Positions 23,213 through 36,366 of a stretch of 64,000 nt of DNA are shown in pieces. This DNA comes from Chlorophyllum brunneum (taxonomy: Eukaryota > Basidiomycota > Agaricomycetes > Agaricales > Agaricaceae): the NCBI GenBank assembly GCA_963576785.1, contig OY756143.1:2604001-2668000 (forward strand), given 5' to 3'. The notes below the pieces were generated by a model. That model had not been told where the DNA came from, did no database searches, and worked only from the letters and a program-made list of their open reading frames with translations. Made by a program: the position numbers and the translations under genes. Position 1 is the first letter of the stretch; every line of letters begins with the position of its first letter.

Positions 23213-26106
23213 TCAATCACCACTCAGAGTCTTCATCTGTTCAAAAATCTCCTTGGCAGGGACACACATCTGGAGAGTAACCAGCAAGTCAGCGCCAATA
23301 AAGAGGAACGACGTGAGTCAGTGAACTTACCCATATTAAGAGTAAAAATACAGTGTCCCGTATATTATCCTCATTCCGGACAATCAAGGTGTCTGTGACA
23401 TAGCAAGGACGAATGTTTCCAGAGCAATCGATTACCCCAAACAACCACTCGTTGCTACTGGAAATGCAGAACTTCATGACGTTGTTCCGCAGCCTTGTAG
23501 ACTCAGTTACGATTTGCCTGCGTGATTCATCGGCGACTTGTTCAAGCTCGGAGGGGCACAATTGGCACATCATCATGGCGTGGATCAGCTCTTTCAGGAT
23601 ATATGAGAATCCAGACCTGGAACTGCGATTACGGCGATTCCGCCAGAACGTCTGCATCTGTTGCTGTATCCCCTCCAACCTGGAGCCAAAGTAAGGATTC
23701 TCTGAGATAGAAGGACAATCATGGCGGAGATCGGCAAACCAAGCCACATTTTCCAATGCAGATGAATGAAACTTCTCCAAGATATCCAGACGGGCGCTGT
23801 GGGGACAGCGGAAATGTGGTGGATCCCAGTAACCCCGGTGGTTGCGATGAAAGCCATGATCCAAGATGTGCTCCACCACCTGACAAGCAATTGGACCACA
23901 GTCGTCCAAGCCATTCTGGGGCCAGTCGGTATGATGGACCGTGTAGTCTCGCATGTTCCAGCCATGATAAACACTGACATTATGCAGGTATTCTTCCCAC
24001 TGTTCCCAACCGCGCGGATCACAGTACTGATGAAGACCACTAGTCAGGCGTTGTCCAAGGATGTGGATTTCGTTGACTTCGGGTAGGACTACGACGACAA
24101 AGTAGTGGTCCTGGAGTAGGACGCCGATAACTGGTTCTGGAGAACAACAGCCTGAGGGAGGGAGACCTGATGTCGCTCGGAAATTGGCTATATCTGCCAG
24201 CTCTGGTCGACGGGAAGCGAGGAAGTTGAGCGGCATGTACCTGGCATGACGGGGACCCTTCTCAAGCGAGGTCCAAGCCATCAAAAGGTAGCGATCGAGA
24301 AGGAGGCCATCCAACCGGCGGGAAGGGAGAAGAGTATTGAGTCCCTCGTAAGCGTGCAGCCATTGATCTGGATCAATGATGACCAAATCTATCGAAGCGT
24401 TCAGGTAGTGTAGGAGACGGAGTGGAAATGAAGGCCCACCCAAGATAGGGGACACGGTAACAGAGCCGGTGGTCGAGCTGTCCTCCTGGGTGGGTTGGCG
24501 GGGACTATCAACAAAAGCAGAAGGCGCGAGGTCTGTTGGAGAGGGAGAGCGGTGAGGGATTTCATTTTATCTGTGACTATTGTAATCGCACCCACCTTGA
24601 TCTTCGAGCCCCAAGCTTGGCAAAGTGATCTTGGCAGGGTGCCTAGGGCTATCTGTCAAAAAGAAAGTCAGATAAAGTCGCCCGAGATGTTCAGAAATGC
24701 CCTACCTGCTTCGAAGGTGAACCGCTTCTGCATGCACTTGGCCTCAATGACAAATGATTCCCACCGAGAAGGATTAAGTCCCGTCTCGGCAAGTGCCTTG
24801 TCAAAATTTCCATACCCAGCCTCCAGATGGCCCACAAAGTCACGGACTTGCCACCTGGCTAACAGGTTCCGTGAGTCTGAAATAAAGTTTCAGCTATGCC
24901 CAAGAGCAATAGTAATATGATGTACTGTGATTTTCCCACTGTTGAAATGCTCGTCGTCCTGACGCCTCCGACGCAACTGAGAGTATGTCAAGGCTGGCCT
25001 GTGATGAACAACAAACCATGTCCAGTACGCCAGTCAGGAATGTGCTATGCACACTGCTGTCGGCCTTTGTATGCACAATCTCGATTGGCGGATTCGCGCT
25101 CCCAAGAACAGCAAGGGAAACCTCATCTCCTAAGAGAAATGCCTTAGTATTTTTGAATCCATCAATTAACTGAATAATCAAGGTCTGGATTCGCCCCCGC
25201 GTGAGGCCCTCTGCCTATTGCCCTAAGGTCAGCCATCGAGGCGTCCTGAGGGTGAAAGACATTTACATTTGATTTCAAAGCTTTCGCCCCAGAGGTTTCA
25301 AAGTATATAGGATGTTCTGAAGGGGTGATTTCAGAAATATGCCCGTAGTTGAACTGGTCGGGAATCCCGGATCGATCGATAGCTTGTGCCAAGGACCGAG
25401 ATGATATGTTTTGCTGAGGCAGCTGGACGCCCATAGAGAGCACGTCTTTTTGACCAACTCTCGAAAACGATTTCAACTGACTCAGAGGCAATCAATCAGT
25501 CAAAGATTGGCCGTCACTGGACAATAAAAATAAACGCACGGAAAAATCGCGCATTACTGAACCGCAGGCATATCTTAACAAGCGCACGCCAATATCGCTG
25601 TGCCCAGCCAAATTTTCGATGGTTTCGGTGAGGCTTTCCTTCTCTCCTGGACGCCCAAACCTCTCGACAATGATCTCGACATATGGACGTAGCCACGAAG
25701 TTGATGAAGTGGGGCCTGATGGTTTATCGTGACGATAAGCTTGGATCAGGTCCTCTTCACGATTGGTCTGCGGATATCTGTCGGATGAGACTTAACTCTC
25801 TAGGATAAGCACCAATGTTCAGAATTTGCAAGTGGAACCATACCTTCCGCGTTGCGTTGCTTCGTTCGGGTAGTTCGAGTCGGCAATGGCAGGCTTTCGG
25901 TGTGCTGGGCTAAATCGAGAATACGTTAACAGGCGGTTCACTATCGAAATTTACACCTTGAGGGACCTACGGATGTCTGTGGCCTGGCTTTTGGCCGACT
26001 TCGTGGTGGATGGATCTACGTAAAGGGGGAATTTCAGGCTTCTAGCGTAAACAAACTATAACTTACTTTTGCGGCGGGATTGACGCGAAATTCTCTGGTC
26101 GGCCAT
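23213..26106 (-). CDS. Ulp1/C48-like cysteine protease domain protein
   Basis: Ten exons on the minus strand join in frame to 792 aa: 26106-26067, 26015-25967, 25909-25844, 25777-25540, 25476-25267, 25214-24926, 24876-24706, 24652-24596, 24532-23331 and 23269-23213. The C-terminal half has a Ulp1 (SUMO/ubiquitin-like protease) signature: QDHYFVVVVLP with putative catalytic His516, and WPQNGLDDCGPIACQVVEHI with Gln579 and catalytic Cys585. An obvious catalytic Asp is not seen in the expected place (EIHILGQ), so activity is uncertain. The N-terminal half (RYPQTNREEDLIQAYRH, TLIIQLIDGFKNTKAFLLGD) is unrecognised; similar Ulp1-domain proteins are expanded in mushroom genomes. Strong donor motifs (GTAAGT) support exons 1 and 9. 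The gene diverges from the F-box gene across 412 bp. No lesion is evident. Confidence 0.75.
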
Positions 26107-26518
26107 TATAACCGCTGTAATTCGATGGTATGGGGGCAATCACTTGGGCCGGTTGCAAAGCTGTGTGAGACCTGAAGTGCTGAAGCAGTGGATCTTAATA
26201 ACAACGGCAGTGGGGATTGTGACATTTTAAAACCCAGCAACTTGGTATGAGCATGTGGTCGACCATAGCACTCAACACGAGGACGAGCAATCGATAAGCC
26301 TGCGATGATCAGTAAGTTAGGTGGTAACCAAAAAGCTGAACCCCAAGTGAGTACTGAGCGCTGCGGCATCGATGAAAATATCCACAAACCATAGTTGCTT
26401 ACGGTGTTTACGTTTAGTTCAGGATTCAGACAGCAGACGCAGCGGTCCACTAGCAAGTCGCGTGTATTTGACACGTGATCGGGTTCAAGTCCTGGTTTGC
26501 TACCGCTAACGCTTTTCT
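26107..26518. promoter_or_regulatory. Divergent intergenic region (possible shared promoter)
   Basis: 412 bp separate the ATG of the Ulp1-like gene (-) from the ATG of the F-box gene (+). No long ORF is present. Head-to-head genes this close often share a promoter, but no specific site could be assigned. Confidence 0.4.
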
Positions 26519-28137
26519 ATGGCTTGGTCATCTAGTCTCTTGTCCTGGGTCTGGAATTTCTATCTCAAGCATATTTCGCGTCGGCTCCATTTCCCTCACA
26601 CATTCCCTCCTGTAGGGCCTAGCGGGCAGCAGCACGGACTCTCCTCTCTACCTGTTGAGATTCTATCCCAAATCCTCGTGCGTCTGGGCTACTCAAACTT
26701 GCTCGCGGTCAGGCTGGTAGGTCTTTTGTATCGATGTACTTATAGAGACTAAGACTTGGACAGACTTGCAAAACGTTTTACTCTGTCACAAAAACCCGTC
26801 AATTCTGGCAAGACCGTATTACCGAGTTGCGCGAAATACATGGCGTATCACCACCCGAAGCAGGACCCGACAAATACACCGTCGAAGAACTGGAAAAATG
26901 GGTCTTACGACGAGGTCGAATCCAGGACGTGTTGGCCAATTCTATACAACCGCGCTTCCGTACGCGCAATGTCGGATCTTGTCCGACGGGCCTGAGGCGC
27001 ATGACGCCGGATTGGAGAGAGCTTCTTCCAGGTGGCAGATGGTTACTGACTGTCCATCCTTCTGCGGTTGTGCATGTCCTCGACTTGGACAGCACTAATC
27101 CCACACCGCGTCTACTGTTCGATCCCAGCGAATTTGACCCAGAAGTCACTGGGAAAAGAGTGATAATCAGCTACGGCATTTGGATAGACCGACGGGCGCC
27201 GCGGCTCTCGTTCCGTATTGCAGGTTTCGTGTGGGACAAAGGTGTGTAAATCTAGTCTACGTCGCTCCCAGGTTAGTTCAGACCTCCCCCAGAAAAGTCA
27301 CGGACATACGTATACCAGGTGGATCTGGTTGGCCATGGTGCGGATGCTACGCTGGTTGCCTCGAAGGTTTCCATTTTCCGATGTTTCAAGCCGGACAAGA
27401 TCTCCGAAGCAATAGCACTCAATGACCGTTACTTTGTCCAAATCTGGGAGGGATCCGATCCGAACCACAAGGAGATTGAGGTATACAACTATCACCAGGC
27501 CCTGGGCCGCCTCGAGTATTCTCTGATTGAATCGGGCATTCATCCGTTCAAACTATCTCACTTCTCGGTCGGTCGCTTGTCGCCTTGTCGAGTTTTTTAC
27601 TGAGCCCAGAGACAGGGCATAGAATTCATTGATCAAAACGTTTTCGCAATTGATCCTTTCGGAGCTGGCTCACTTCATATCTTTGAGGTGGAGTCTCCAA
27701 CATCCATCAAGCTGCTACACAGCGTTCCGTTGAAGTTGGTACAACGCTCGGAGACCCGCTGGACACCCGGAGCGTCACGGATTGTCATCGGTGACCGCAT
27801 ACCTCGGGGAAGGCGCAGCGCGATCGTGATACCACATGATAAGAGACTACCCCCAATGACTGTCGATCTAGGTGCTCACAACCCCGAAGAGGGATGGAAA
27901 GACTTTACACTCGGCATTTCCGCATCACTATCCTTTCGGTTGGCAGACAAGTCTATTCGAATCGCCAGCCATGGATGGGATTTGACCTCAACCTCACCAA
28001 CCGTTCAGAAGCATTTACCTACCTTCAACCACGTCGAGGATCTGACTTTCGCATTTGTCGCGTTTGATGAGGATACAGGGCGCATGATATTCGCTCGGAA
28101 CCTGTCACATACATTATTAATTGTTGATATTATTTAA
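26519..28137 (+). CDS. F-box protein
   Basis: Four exons (26519-26716, 26764-27243, 27319-27567, 27616-28137) give 482 aa. The F-box is near residues 40-70 (LSSLPVEILSQILVRLGY, then NLLAVRLTCKTFY), and intron 1 splits it just before the final TCKTFY; its acceptor (GGACAG) restores the motif. F-box proteins recruit substrates to SCF ubiquitin ligases through Skp1. The C-terminal ~400 residues are unrecognised and resemble the beta-rich C-termini of many basidiomycete F-box genes (RWLLTVHPSAVVHVLDLD, ALNDRYFVQIWEG). Introns 2 and 4 have consensus ends; the third donor (GTCGGT) is weaker, so that junction is the least certain. It pairs head to head with the Ulp1-like protease. Confidence 0.85.
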
Positions 28138-28433
28138 CCTAGTACGATACGAGTAAGCTTTTAGTCAATGCTCGTCAGCAGTCGCTTTTCAGAATTGGAC
28201 GTACCTTGTTCTGATCGTAAACATGCCAGCAAACCCCCTTGAAAAAATACGAAAAAGAATGGACAGGATGTTGACTGCACTTCAACATGACCTGTTGGAA
28301 GTAGCAACTGCTTCATACTGAGTCATAATTCCCCTATGGGTATCAGTAAACTCCAGATCACTCAATATGATGAACAGCTGTTAGCACATGCACATTGGGC
28401 ATTCCTACATCTTGGTTGGTTGGAGTCCAAATC

Positions 28434-28447
28434 CCCACTTCTATACC
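28434..28447. repeat. Target-site duplication of LINE L3, left copy
   Basis: CCCACTTCTATACC sits directly before the T-tract of L3 and recurs exactly at 40396-40409, just beyond the 5' end of the element 12 kb away. Confidence 0.93.
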
Positions 28448-28905
28448 TTTTTTTTTTTTTTTTTTTTTTAATCAACAATTTATATAGCAGTGCTCGAACG
28501 CAGTCCGCGTGTACATACATACAAAGGCAGAACGTACAGAATGTTCAGAGAAGGGAAAGTGAGCTATAAGTAAATTAACCCCATGAGACTCGACACCGTC
28601 TAGCACGTACACTAGAGGGATGTTTGGTACCTAAGTTGATCAGCGAGAAAGAGGAAAAGAGGAGTTCGGAAAGAGAGAGAGTGAGAGAGAGAAATTGATA
28701 GAAAGAAACTACTGACTCGCAATCACAAGGGGGAACAACAAATAGTACTAGCGTGTGGGAGGGTATTTGCCCAGGCACCACGGGAGAGATGGATGTTGAA
28801 AGAAAACTATATAAATAGTAGACAAGCAAGGAAAGGGGAGATAGAGAAATGAATTTGAAGTCTATAACTGGGAGAGCATAAGAAAAAAGAGAAAAAGAAA
28901 AGGAT

Positions 28906-31900
28906 TTATGCAGGCACAGACCCAAACCTCCTTTGGACTTGATGACGATGTAACGGGGGTATTGACCCGGCACGGATACGAGGGTGGTCAGGTTCTGGAG
29001 GGAAGCTGAACACAATAGGGTTGCGATGCAAGAAATTGACGAAAGTCTTGATGGTGTCGATGCCAAAATGGTGATCGAAGTTGTTGCAACAATAGAGGAT
29101 GTGCGACCTAGTCTGTACCATTTGACTGTCACAGTGGTGGCATGATAGGTCCTCATTGGGGAAGAATCGAAGTCGATACTCCCCGATTAGGGTGTGGCAA
29201 AGGATGGCGCAACATGCTCTTGCAAAGAGCTGAGGCTGGTAGCTGCATTCTCGTATCCAGGGACTGGACTTGATGTGCGACGGTAAAGCGGAGGCCCCAT
29301 TCGCTCACACCAGGAGGTGGAGGAAGGAACTACCACTGTATTTCTTGAAACTGAACATGGCCTGCCATGTATAGATTGCTCATTCTGCAGACTTTTTGTG
29401 TAAGTAGTCCACGGAGTTAGGGACTCGGTGATGTCTACCCCGGTTAGGCCAGGCGACTGTTTGGATCCAATTGTGAGTGGCTTTCTGTATACCATATTTA
29501 CACTTCGACGGCGTGTGATAGAAGAAAAGGCGGTGTTGGTCTGACTTGCTGAACCAAGCCAGGAACACCTTTGATGTGAGGATGGATTGCCGCTGGCAGG
29601 AGTACGGCGAACAATCGAGTAAGAGCCAGGAGGCTGCGATGGAGTCGGTGAACATGTGAATGTGTTCGACCTGGTTGTATTCTGTGATTGCAAGTACCTT
29701 GGTGATTCCTAAGTACTGCGCAACCAGTTCAGTGTCTGTCAACATAGTTCCTCCAAGCCTCTTCATGATAGAGCTCCCGCCATCTAGGTGTCGAATAGTA
29801 GCTGCCACCGTGAACTGGCTGGCAAGTGGGTTGGGGTTGGGGTGGACCGAGCCATCCATGCTGATAATGATGGATTTTTCGTCCATCATTGCGTTTGTCA
29901 TAACGTCGTCCCAAAGCATCTTCGAGAGGTGAGGGCTGTCCCAGTTAAATCCTGTAAAAGATACATTAGTAGAGAAATGGTCAAGTAACCTATGTCCAGG
30001 CCAGAGAGATTTAGAGACAGAGTTAAAATGTTCTATATACCGAGTCTCGGAGGTGGGGCACGAAATATCTATCACAGCTCCAAGTGTCTTCTTCTTCTGA
30101 ATCTCTGTGAAATTCTTGATGTGAAGTCAGTGGGGGGGAAGAATGATACTCTCTCGTCAATCTTGCCAATGCATGTTCATCGTCCAACGTATGAAGCCTT
30201 GATATCTGTCGTTTGGCCAACTTTCGGAGATGGAGTTTGATGGGCATGAGCCCCGCCAGGGACTCTGTGCCACCGGTGGGAGAGGTCCGGAATGCCCTGG
30301 TAATCCAGAGCGCTGCACTTCATTGCATCTTGTTGAGGATTTCACAAGTCCCTTTGGTATGAGACCTATCGTGAAACCAGAGTCGGTATCCGTATGTTGC
30401 AACTGGTACAACACACGAATGGTATAATAGTCTTTTGTTGCTGGGGGACAGGCCTCTAATGGAGTTCCCTAGCATTTTCATTGCCTTAATCGTGGATATT
30501 GCTTTGGCGGAGTAGAATCGAACATGTTCCTTGAAGGTTAACGTCCGATCGAAGTAGAAGCCGAGGTAGCACCAATGGGCTTTTGGTTTGAGGGGGGTGC
30601 AACCTGTGAACGGTGGTGATCCCAAATCGATAGAGGGATTCAAGTCCTGTCTTGCACGTGTAAAGTGGAAGACCTCGGACTTGCCATGTTCAATTTCTAG
30701 GCCGAATTCATTCATGAGCTGCTCCATTTTGCGGTACATGTGTTGAAGGATTTCGATATTCCATTTGAGGGACGGAGATTGTGTGACTAAAGTGCCATCG
30801 TCGACAAATGAGAGGACATCAAAGTCCCATCTATCACGGTGTTCCTCCATACATGTGTCAAATATGTGAAGGAGGGGGGTGAGGTATAGAGCAGAAAGGA
30901 TGGGGCTAAGGGCAGAACCTTGACCTACTCCTACTGCTGCATCGTATTCCGGGGAGGTTTTATTATTCCACTGGTAGGTTGTGCAACGTTCTTTAAGGTA
31001 GTTGTTGAAGAATGCTGTGACTTGTGGGGGGAATCCCTGCCAACCCAGTATGTCGATGAGGAGATCATGGTTAAGGGAGGGGAAGAATTGGGCTACATCG
31101 AATGTGAGCACCGATGTTTTCTTCTTCTTCGTCCAGGCTCCCCGGATGACATGTGTCAGAAAGAGTCCCACATCTTCCGTAGATTGCTGGCAGATGGCTC
31201 CCAGTTGGTGAGGGTGGAGAACTTTGAATTTCACCACCTCGAATTGGAGTCATTTGGCAAGCATCTTCTCTATTAGCTTACCCAGCGTATTGAGGAGGAC
31301 GATTGGTCTGAATGCCTTCGGAGTAGAGTAGTTGGGTTTGTTAGGTTTGGGGATGATCACCGACGTTGACTTTTTGAAATGTGCAGGCCAATATCCAATA
31401 CTTAGGCATGCACTGCTGATTTTGAGAAAGAGATTGGCGTAAGTTTCATCAGCAACAATCTGCTTAAGATGAGACTAGGAAATATGGTCGGGCCCGGGGG
31501 AAGAAGAATTCGAGGTATCCTTGAGCAAATCCATCATCTCGAGGAGAGAGAAATTCACCCAAGTCAAGTTTGTCCAAGACTGCTGCGTTTGTTGGTCTGT
31601 TGCGGGCAGCGTTATAATGTTGGTTGAGTGCCATCCATAAGTTGTCCAGAGTAAGACAAGGTCGGCCATTATGACGCATAGCTTCCGTAGCCAGGAGTGC
31701 ATGATCTTTAACCCATGGCATCAGATCCCACGGACGTTTTTGATTGACTGAGATTTCTTGGATCTTCTTATCGAAATATGTTCTTTTCATTTTCCTCGTG
31801 GTCTTGCGAAAAGCATTTCATTTGCGCTTGTTCTTGCAGTCCGCATGGTGCATAGCAAGTGCAGTGGAGCACTCCTTGTTCTACCAGGTCTTGGATCTAG

Positions 31901-32480
31901 TGGTGATCTTGGTCTTCTTCGCATTCCGGTTCCAGGATCTGTCAAATAAAACCTCCAATTCTGTGACAGCTTTCTCCAGCTCTTCTGTGTCATTCATCAG
32001 CCAGTTCTTGTTGTTGATTCCTTCTTCAGGAACCTGGTTTCCTCATCCAAATCCTTGGGGATAGTCAATCTTTCGACAACAATATCCATTTGCGAAATAG
32101 GCAACCTAATTAAGAGAGGGGTGTAGTCAGAGTTGTATCGATCACCTGCCTGGATAGTGTGGGTGGGGATGTATGGTAACATTCCCGAGACAAACAACAG
32201 GTCAATGACCGTGTCTGGTAGATTGGGGTCCGAGGCGTACCGAGTTGGTATGGCCACAGATGGAGTTGTCCTCACAAGGTTGAGGGCTTCGGTGATCATG
32301 AGGAGGCAGTCTGCACTTGCCGGATGTTGATCCGTTGAAGGGTCCCATAACTCTGATTGGATGTTGATATCTCCACCCATTAAAAGAAAGGGTAGGAGGT
32401 CAAAGAGGCGCTCCTCAAGGAAGTGGAGTGCAGTGTTATGGCTGTCGTTGTAAACATTTAGTAGCAATAGTTCTTCCTCC
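28906..32480 (-). pseudogene. L3 ORF2, main part (endonuclease end, RT, RNase H, finger)
   Basis: Reading down the minus strand: endonuclease C-half (32467-31997: GGDINIQSELWDPSTDQ, VIDLLFVSGM, YNSDYTPLLIRL, in which the usual SDH is SDY); linker; RT (31237-30320: TSVLTFDVAQFFPSLNHD, GVGQGSALSPILSALYL, catalytic FVDD at 30809-30798); RNase H (30075-29380: SIIISMDGSVHPNPN, TDTELVAQYLG, HMFTDSIAASWLL); and C-terminal finger with end at 28906 (RRFGSVPA). The RT motifs are intact, but several frameshifts separate the blocks and the His of the endonuclease SDH is lost. The N-terminal endonuclease pieces lie beyond the insertions at 36015-36369 and 38000-38111. Confidence 0.85.
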
Positions 32481-35400
32481 CCTTTTTATTTGACAGATCC
32501 TGGAACCGGAATGCGAAGAAGTCCAAGATCACCACTAGATCCAAGACCTGGTGGAACGAAGAGTGCTCTACGGCACTCGCTACACACTGCGCAGACCACA
32601 AGAACAAGCGCAAATGGAATGCCTTGCAAGACCACAAGAAAAACAAAGAGAGCATATTTCGACAGGAAGATCCAAGACATCTCAGTCAACCGAAAACGTC
32701 CATGAGATCTGATGCCATGGGTTAAAGATCATGCACTCCCAGCTACGGAAGCTATGCATCACAACGGCCGACCTTGTCTTACTCTAGACAACCTGTGGAT
32801 GGCACTCGACCATCACTACAATGCTGCCCACGACAGACCAACGAATGCGGCAGTCCTGGACGAACTCCCTCCACTGAACAGAATAGAGAATAGGACTTGG
32901 GTGAACTTTTCTCTCCTAGAGATGATGGAGTCGCTCAAGGATACCTTGAATTCTTCCTCCCCTGGTCCCGACCACATTTTCTGGTCCCATCTTAAGTAGA
33001 TCATCACCAATGAAACTTGCGCCGGTCTCTTCCTCCAAATCAGCAGTGCTTGTCTGAACCTCGGACACTGGCCTGCGCATTTTAAGAAGTCAATGTCGGT
33101 AATTATTCCCAAACCCAACAAACCCAACTATTCCACTCCGAAGGCATTCAGACCGATCATCCTCCTCAATACGTTTGGCAAACTAATCGAGAAGATGCTC
33201 GCCAAACGACTCCAATTTGAGGCAGTGAAATTCAAAGTTCTCCACCCTCACCAACTGGGAGCTATCCACCAATGGTCCACTGAGGACGCAGGTCTCTTCC
33301 TAACGCATATCATCCAGGGAGCTTGGACGAAGAAGAAGAAGACATTGGTGCTTGCATTCGATGTGGCCCAATTCTTCCCCTCCCTCAATCATGATCTCCT
33401 TATTGACATACTAAGACGACAAGGATTCCCCCCCCAAATCACAGCATTCTTCAACAACTATCTCAAAGAACGCCGCACAACTTACCGGTGGAATAACGAA
33501 ACCTCCCCGGAGTTCGATGCAGCAGTGGGAGTAGGGCAAGGTTTGGCCCTTAGCCCCATTCTTTCCGCTTTATTCCTCGCCCCCCTCCTTCACATCTTCG
33601 ACATATGTATGGAGGAACACCACGACAGGTGGGACTTTGATGTCCTATCTTTTGTAGATGACAGCACCTTAGTCACGCAATCTCCGTCCCTGGAACGGAA
33701 CATCGAAATCCTACAACACATGTACCGCGAAATGGAGTGGCTCATGAATGAATTTGGCCTGGAAATTGAACATGGCAAGTCCGAGATCTTCCACTTTACG
33801 CGTACAAGACAGGACTTGAATCCCTCTATCGATTTGGGATCACCACTGTTCACAGGTCGCAACCCCCTCAAACTGAAGACCCATTGGTGGTACCTCGGCT
33901 TTTACTTCGACCGGACGTTGACCTTCAAGGAACATGTTCGATACAACTCTGCCAAAGTGATATCCATGATCAAGGCAATAAAAATACTAGGGAACTCCAT
34001 TAGAGGCCTGTCCCCCAGCAACAAAAGACTATTATACCATTCATGTGTTGTACCAGTTGCAACATATGGATACTGACTCTGGTTTCACGATAGGTCTCAT
34101 ACCAAAGGGACTTGTGAAATCCTCAACAAGATGCAACGAAGTGCGGCACTCTGGATTACCGGGGCATTCCAGACCTCTCCCACCGGCGGCACAGAGTCCC
34201 TGGCGGGGCTCATGCCCATCAAACTCCATCTCCGAAAGTTGGCCAAACGACAGATATCAAGGCTTCATACGTTGGACGATGAACATGCATTGGCAAGATT
34301 GACGAGAGAGTATCATTCTTCCCCCCCACTGACTTCACATCAAGAATTTCACAGAGATTCAGAAGAAGAAGACACTTGGAGCTGTGATAGATATTTCGTG
34401 CCCCACCCCCGAGACTCGGTATATAGAACATTTTAACTCTGTCTCTAAATCTCTCTGGCCCGGACATAGGTTACTTGACCATTTCTCTACTAATGTATCT
34501 TTTACAGGATTTAACTGGGACAGCCCTCACCTCTCGAAGATGCTTTGGGACGATGTTATGACAAATGCAATGATGGACGAAAAATCCATCATTATCAGCA
34601 TGGATGGCTCGGTCCACCCCAACCCCAACCCACTTGCCAGCCAGTTCACTGCGGCAGCTACTATTTGACACCTAGATGGTGGGAGCTCTATCATGAAGAG
34701 GCTTGGAGGAACTATGTTGACAGACACTGAACTGGTTGTGCAGTACTTAGGAATCACCAAAGTACTCGCAACCAAAGAATATGACCAGGTCAAGCACATC
34801 CATGTGTTCACCGACTCCATCGCAGCCTCTCGGCTCCTACTCGATTGTTTGCCGCATTCCTGCCAGTGGCAATCCATCCTCACATCAAAGGTGCTCCTGG
34901 CTTAGTTCAACAAATCGGACCAGCACCACCTTTCCTTCTACCACACGCCGTCGAAGTGTAAATACAGTATACAGAAAGCCACTCACGATTGGATCCAAAC
35001 AGTTGCCTAGCCTAACCAGGGTAGAAATCACCGAGTCCCTAACTCCATGGACTACTTATGCAAAAAGTCCGCCAAATGGGCAATCCACACATGGCAAGCC
35101 ATGTTTGGCTTCAAGAAATACAGCGGTAGCTCCTTCCTCCACCTCCCAGTGCGAGCAAATGGGGCCTCTGCTATACCGTCGCACATCAAGTCCGGTCCCT
35201 GGATACGAGAATGCAGTTACCAGCCCCAGCTCTTCGCAAGAGCATGTCGCGCCATCCTCTGCCATGCCCCGATCAGGGAATATCGACTTCAATTCTTCCC
35301 CAACAAGGATTTATCATGCCACCACTCAACAATCAAATGGTCCAGACTAGGTCGCACATCCTCTATCGTTACAACAACTTCGATCATCATTTCGGCGTCA

Positions 35401-36014
35401 ACACCATCAAGACTTTCGTCAATTTATTGCATCGTAACCCTACCACATTCAGCTTCCCCCCGGAACCTGACCGCTCTTGTATCCATACCAGGTCAATACC
35501 CCCGCTACATCGTCATCAAGTCCAAAGGAGGTTTGGGTCTGCGCCTGCATAAATCCTTTTCTTTTTCTCTTTTTCTTATGCTCTCCCGGTTATGGATTTC
35601 AAATTCATTTCTCTTTCTCCCCTTCCCTTGCTCATCTACTATTTTATAGATAGTTTTCTTTCAACATCCATCTCTCCCGTGGTGCCTGGGCAAATACCCT
35701 CCTACACACTAAGTACTGTTTGTTGTTCCCCCTTGTGATTGCGAGTGGATAGTTTCCTTCTATCAGTCTCTCTCTCTCACTCTCTCTCTTTCCGAATTCC
35801 TTTCTTTCCTCTTTCTGCTGAACATCGTAGGTACCAAACATCTCTCTAGTGTATGCGCTAGATGGCGTCGAATCTTGTGGGGTTAGTTTACATATAGTTT
35901 ACTTTCCCTTCTCCAAACATTCTGTATGTTCTGCCTTTGTATGTATGTACATGCGGACTGCGTTCGAGCACCGCTATATAAATTGTTGATTAAAAAAAAA
36001 AAAAAAAAAAAAAA
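32481..36014 (+). mobile_element. LINE L4 (plus), 5'-truncated, inserted in L3
   Basis: It starts inside ORF2 (TTTGACAGATCCTGGAAC) and ends with a ~23-A tail at 36014. The flanks ATAGTTCTTCCTCC (32467-32480) and ATAGTTCTTCTCCTCC (36014-36029) form a target-site duplication with a 2-base indel. Joining the two sides restores the L3 endonuclease frame (..AGGAGGAGAAGAACTA..). L4 is closely similar to L3 in opposite orientation, so the two form long inverted repeats around about 500 bp. Confidence 0.92.
32487..35552 (+). pseudogene. L4 ORF2 remnant (RT, RNase H, finger)
   Basis: RT is open from 33093 to 34076 with motifs IIPKPNKPNYSTPKAFRP, LAFDVAQFFPSLNHD and catalytic SFVDDST. It then hits TGA in a codon that is CGA in relatives (YGYRLWF becomes YGY-stop). 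RNase H (MDGSVHPNPNPLASQF, TDTELVVQYLG, HVFTDSIAAS) is readable with further stops (for example at 34666 and 34903), and the C-terminus ends at 35552 (RRFGSAPA). The endonuclease domain is absent because of 5' truncation. Confidence 0.85.
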
Positions 36015-36366
36015 TAGTTCTTCTCCTCCTGCATATAAGGAAATACACAAGAGGTCTTGATGTTCGATTAAATCTCTTCTAATGGAGGGTCGGAGTCGCT
36101 TCAGCCTCTTATGGGCAAAGGCAAGGACTCGGGGAGTGGTACGATGTTCTATGTTGACCATCCGTTGAGGATATCATCGGCGTCCCACTTGGAGGACTTC
36201 TTCAGCAATAATCGGATATGAGAGGAGCATCCAGTCCGGGTGAACTGGGCCTCCTACGAGAGGGGATCCATCGTTAGAGACGGATGAGGGAATGTCACGG
36301 AGGAATCTCCATGGGGGTTCTTGTATGAGAAGGAGGTCGACGTCACCTCTGCATGCAAGGACTGTC

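Noticed and set aside
23289..24455. 388-aa single-exon gene
   Set aside because: It is one large exon of a 10-exon gene: strong donor and acceptor motifs extend it at both ends, and its first codon is GTG.
26420..26515. Possible tRNA suggested by GGGTTCAAGTCC and a short hairpin
   Set aside because: A T-arm-like B box is present, but no D arm or A box lies at the right distance and the acceptor stem cannot be formed with standard spacing.
28448..28475. Poly-T tracts as terminators or promoter elements
   Set aside because: Each tract is followed by the LINE 3' end (ATCAACAATTTATATAG), so they are reverse poly(A) tails.
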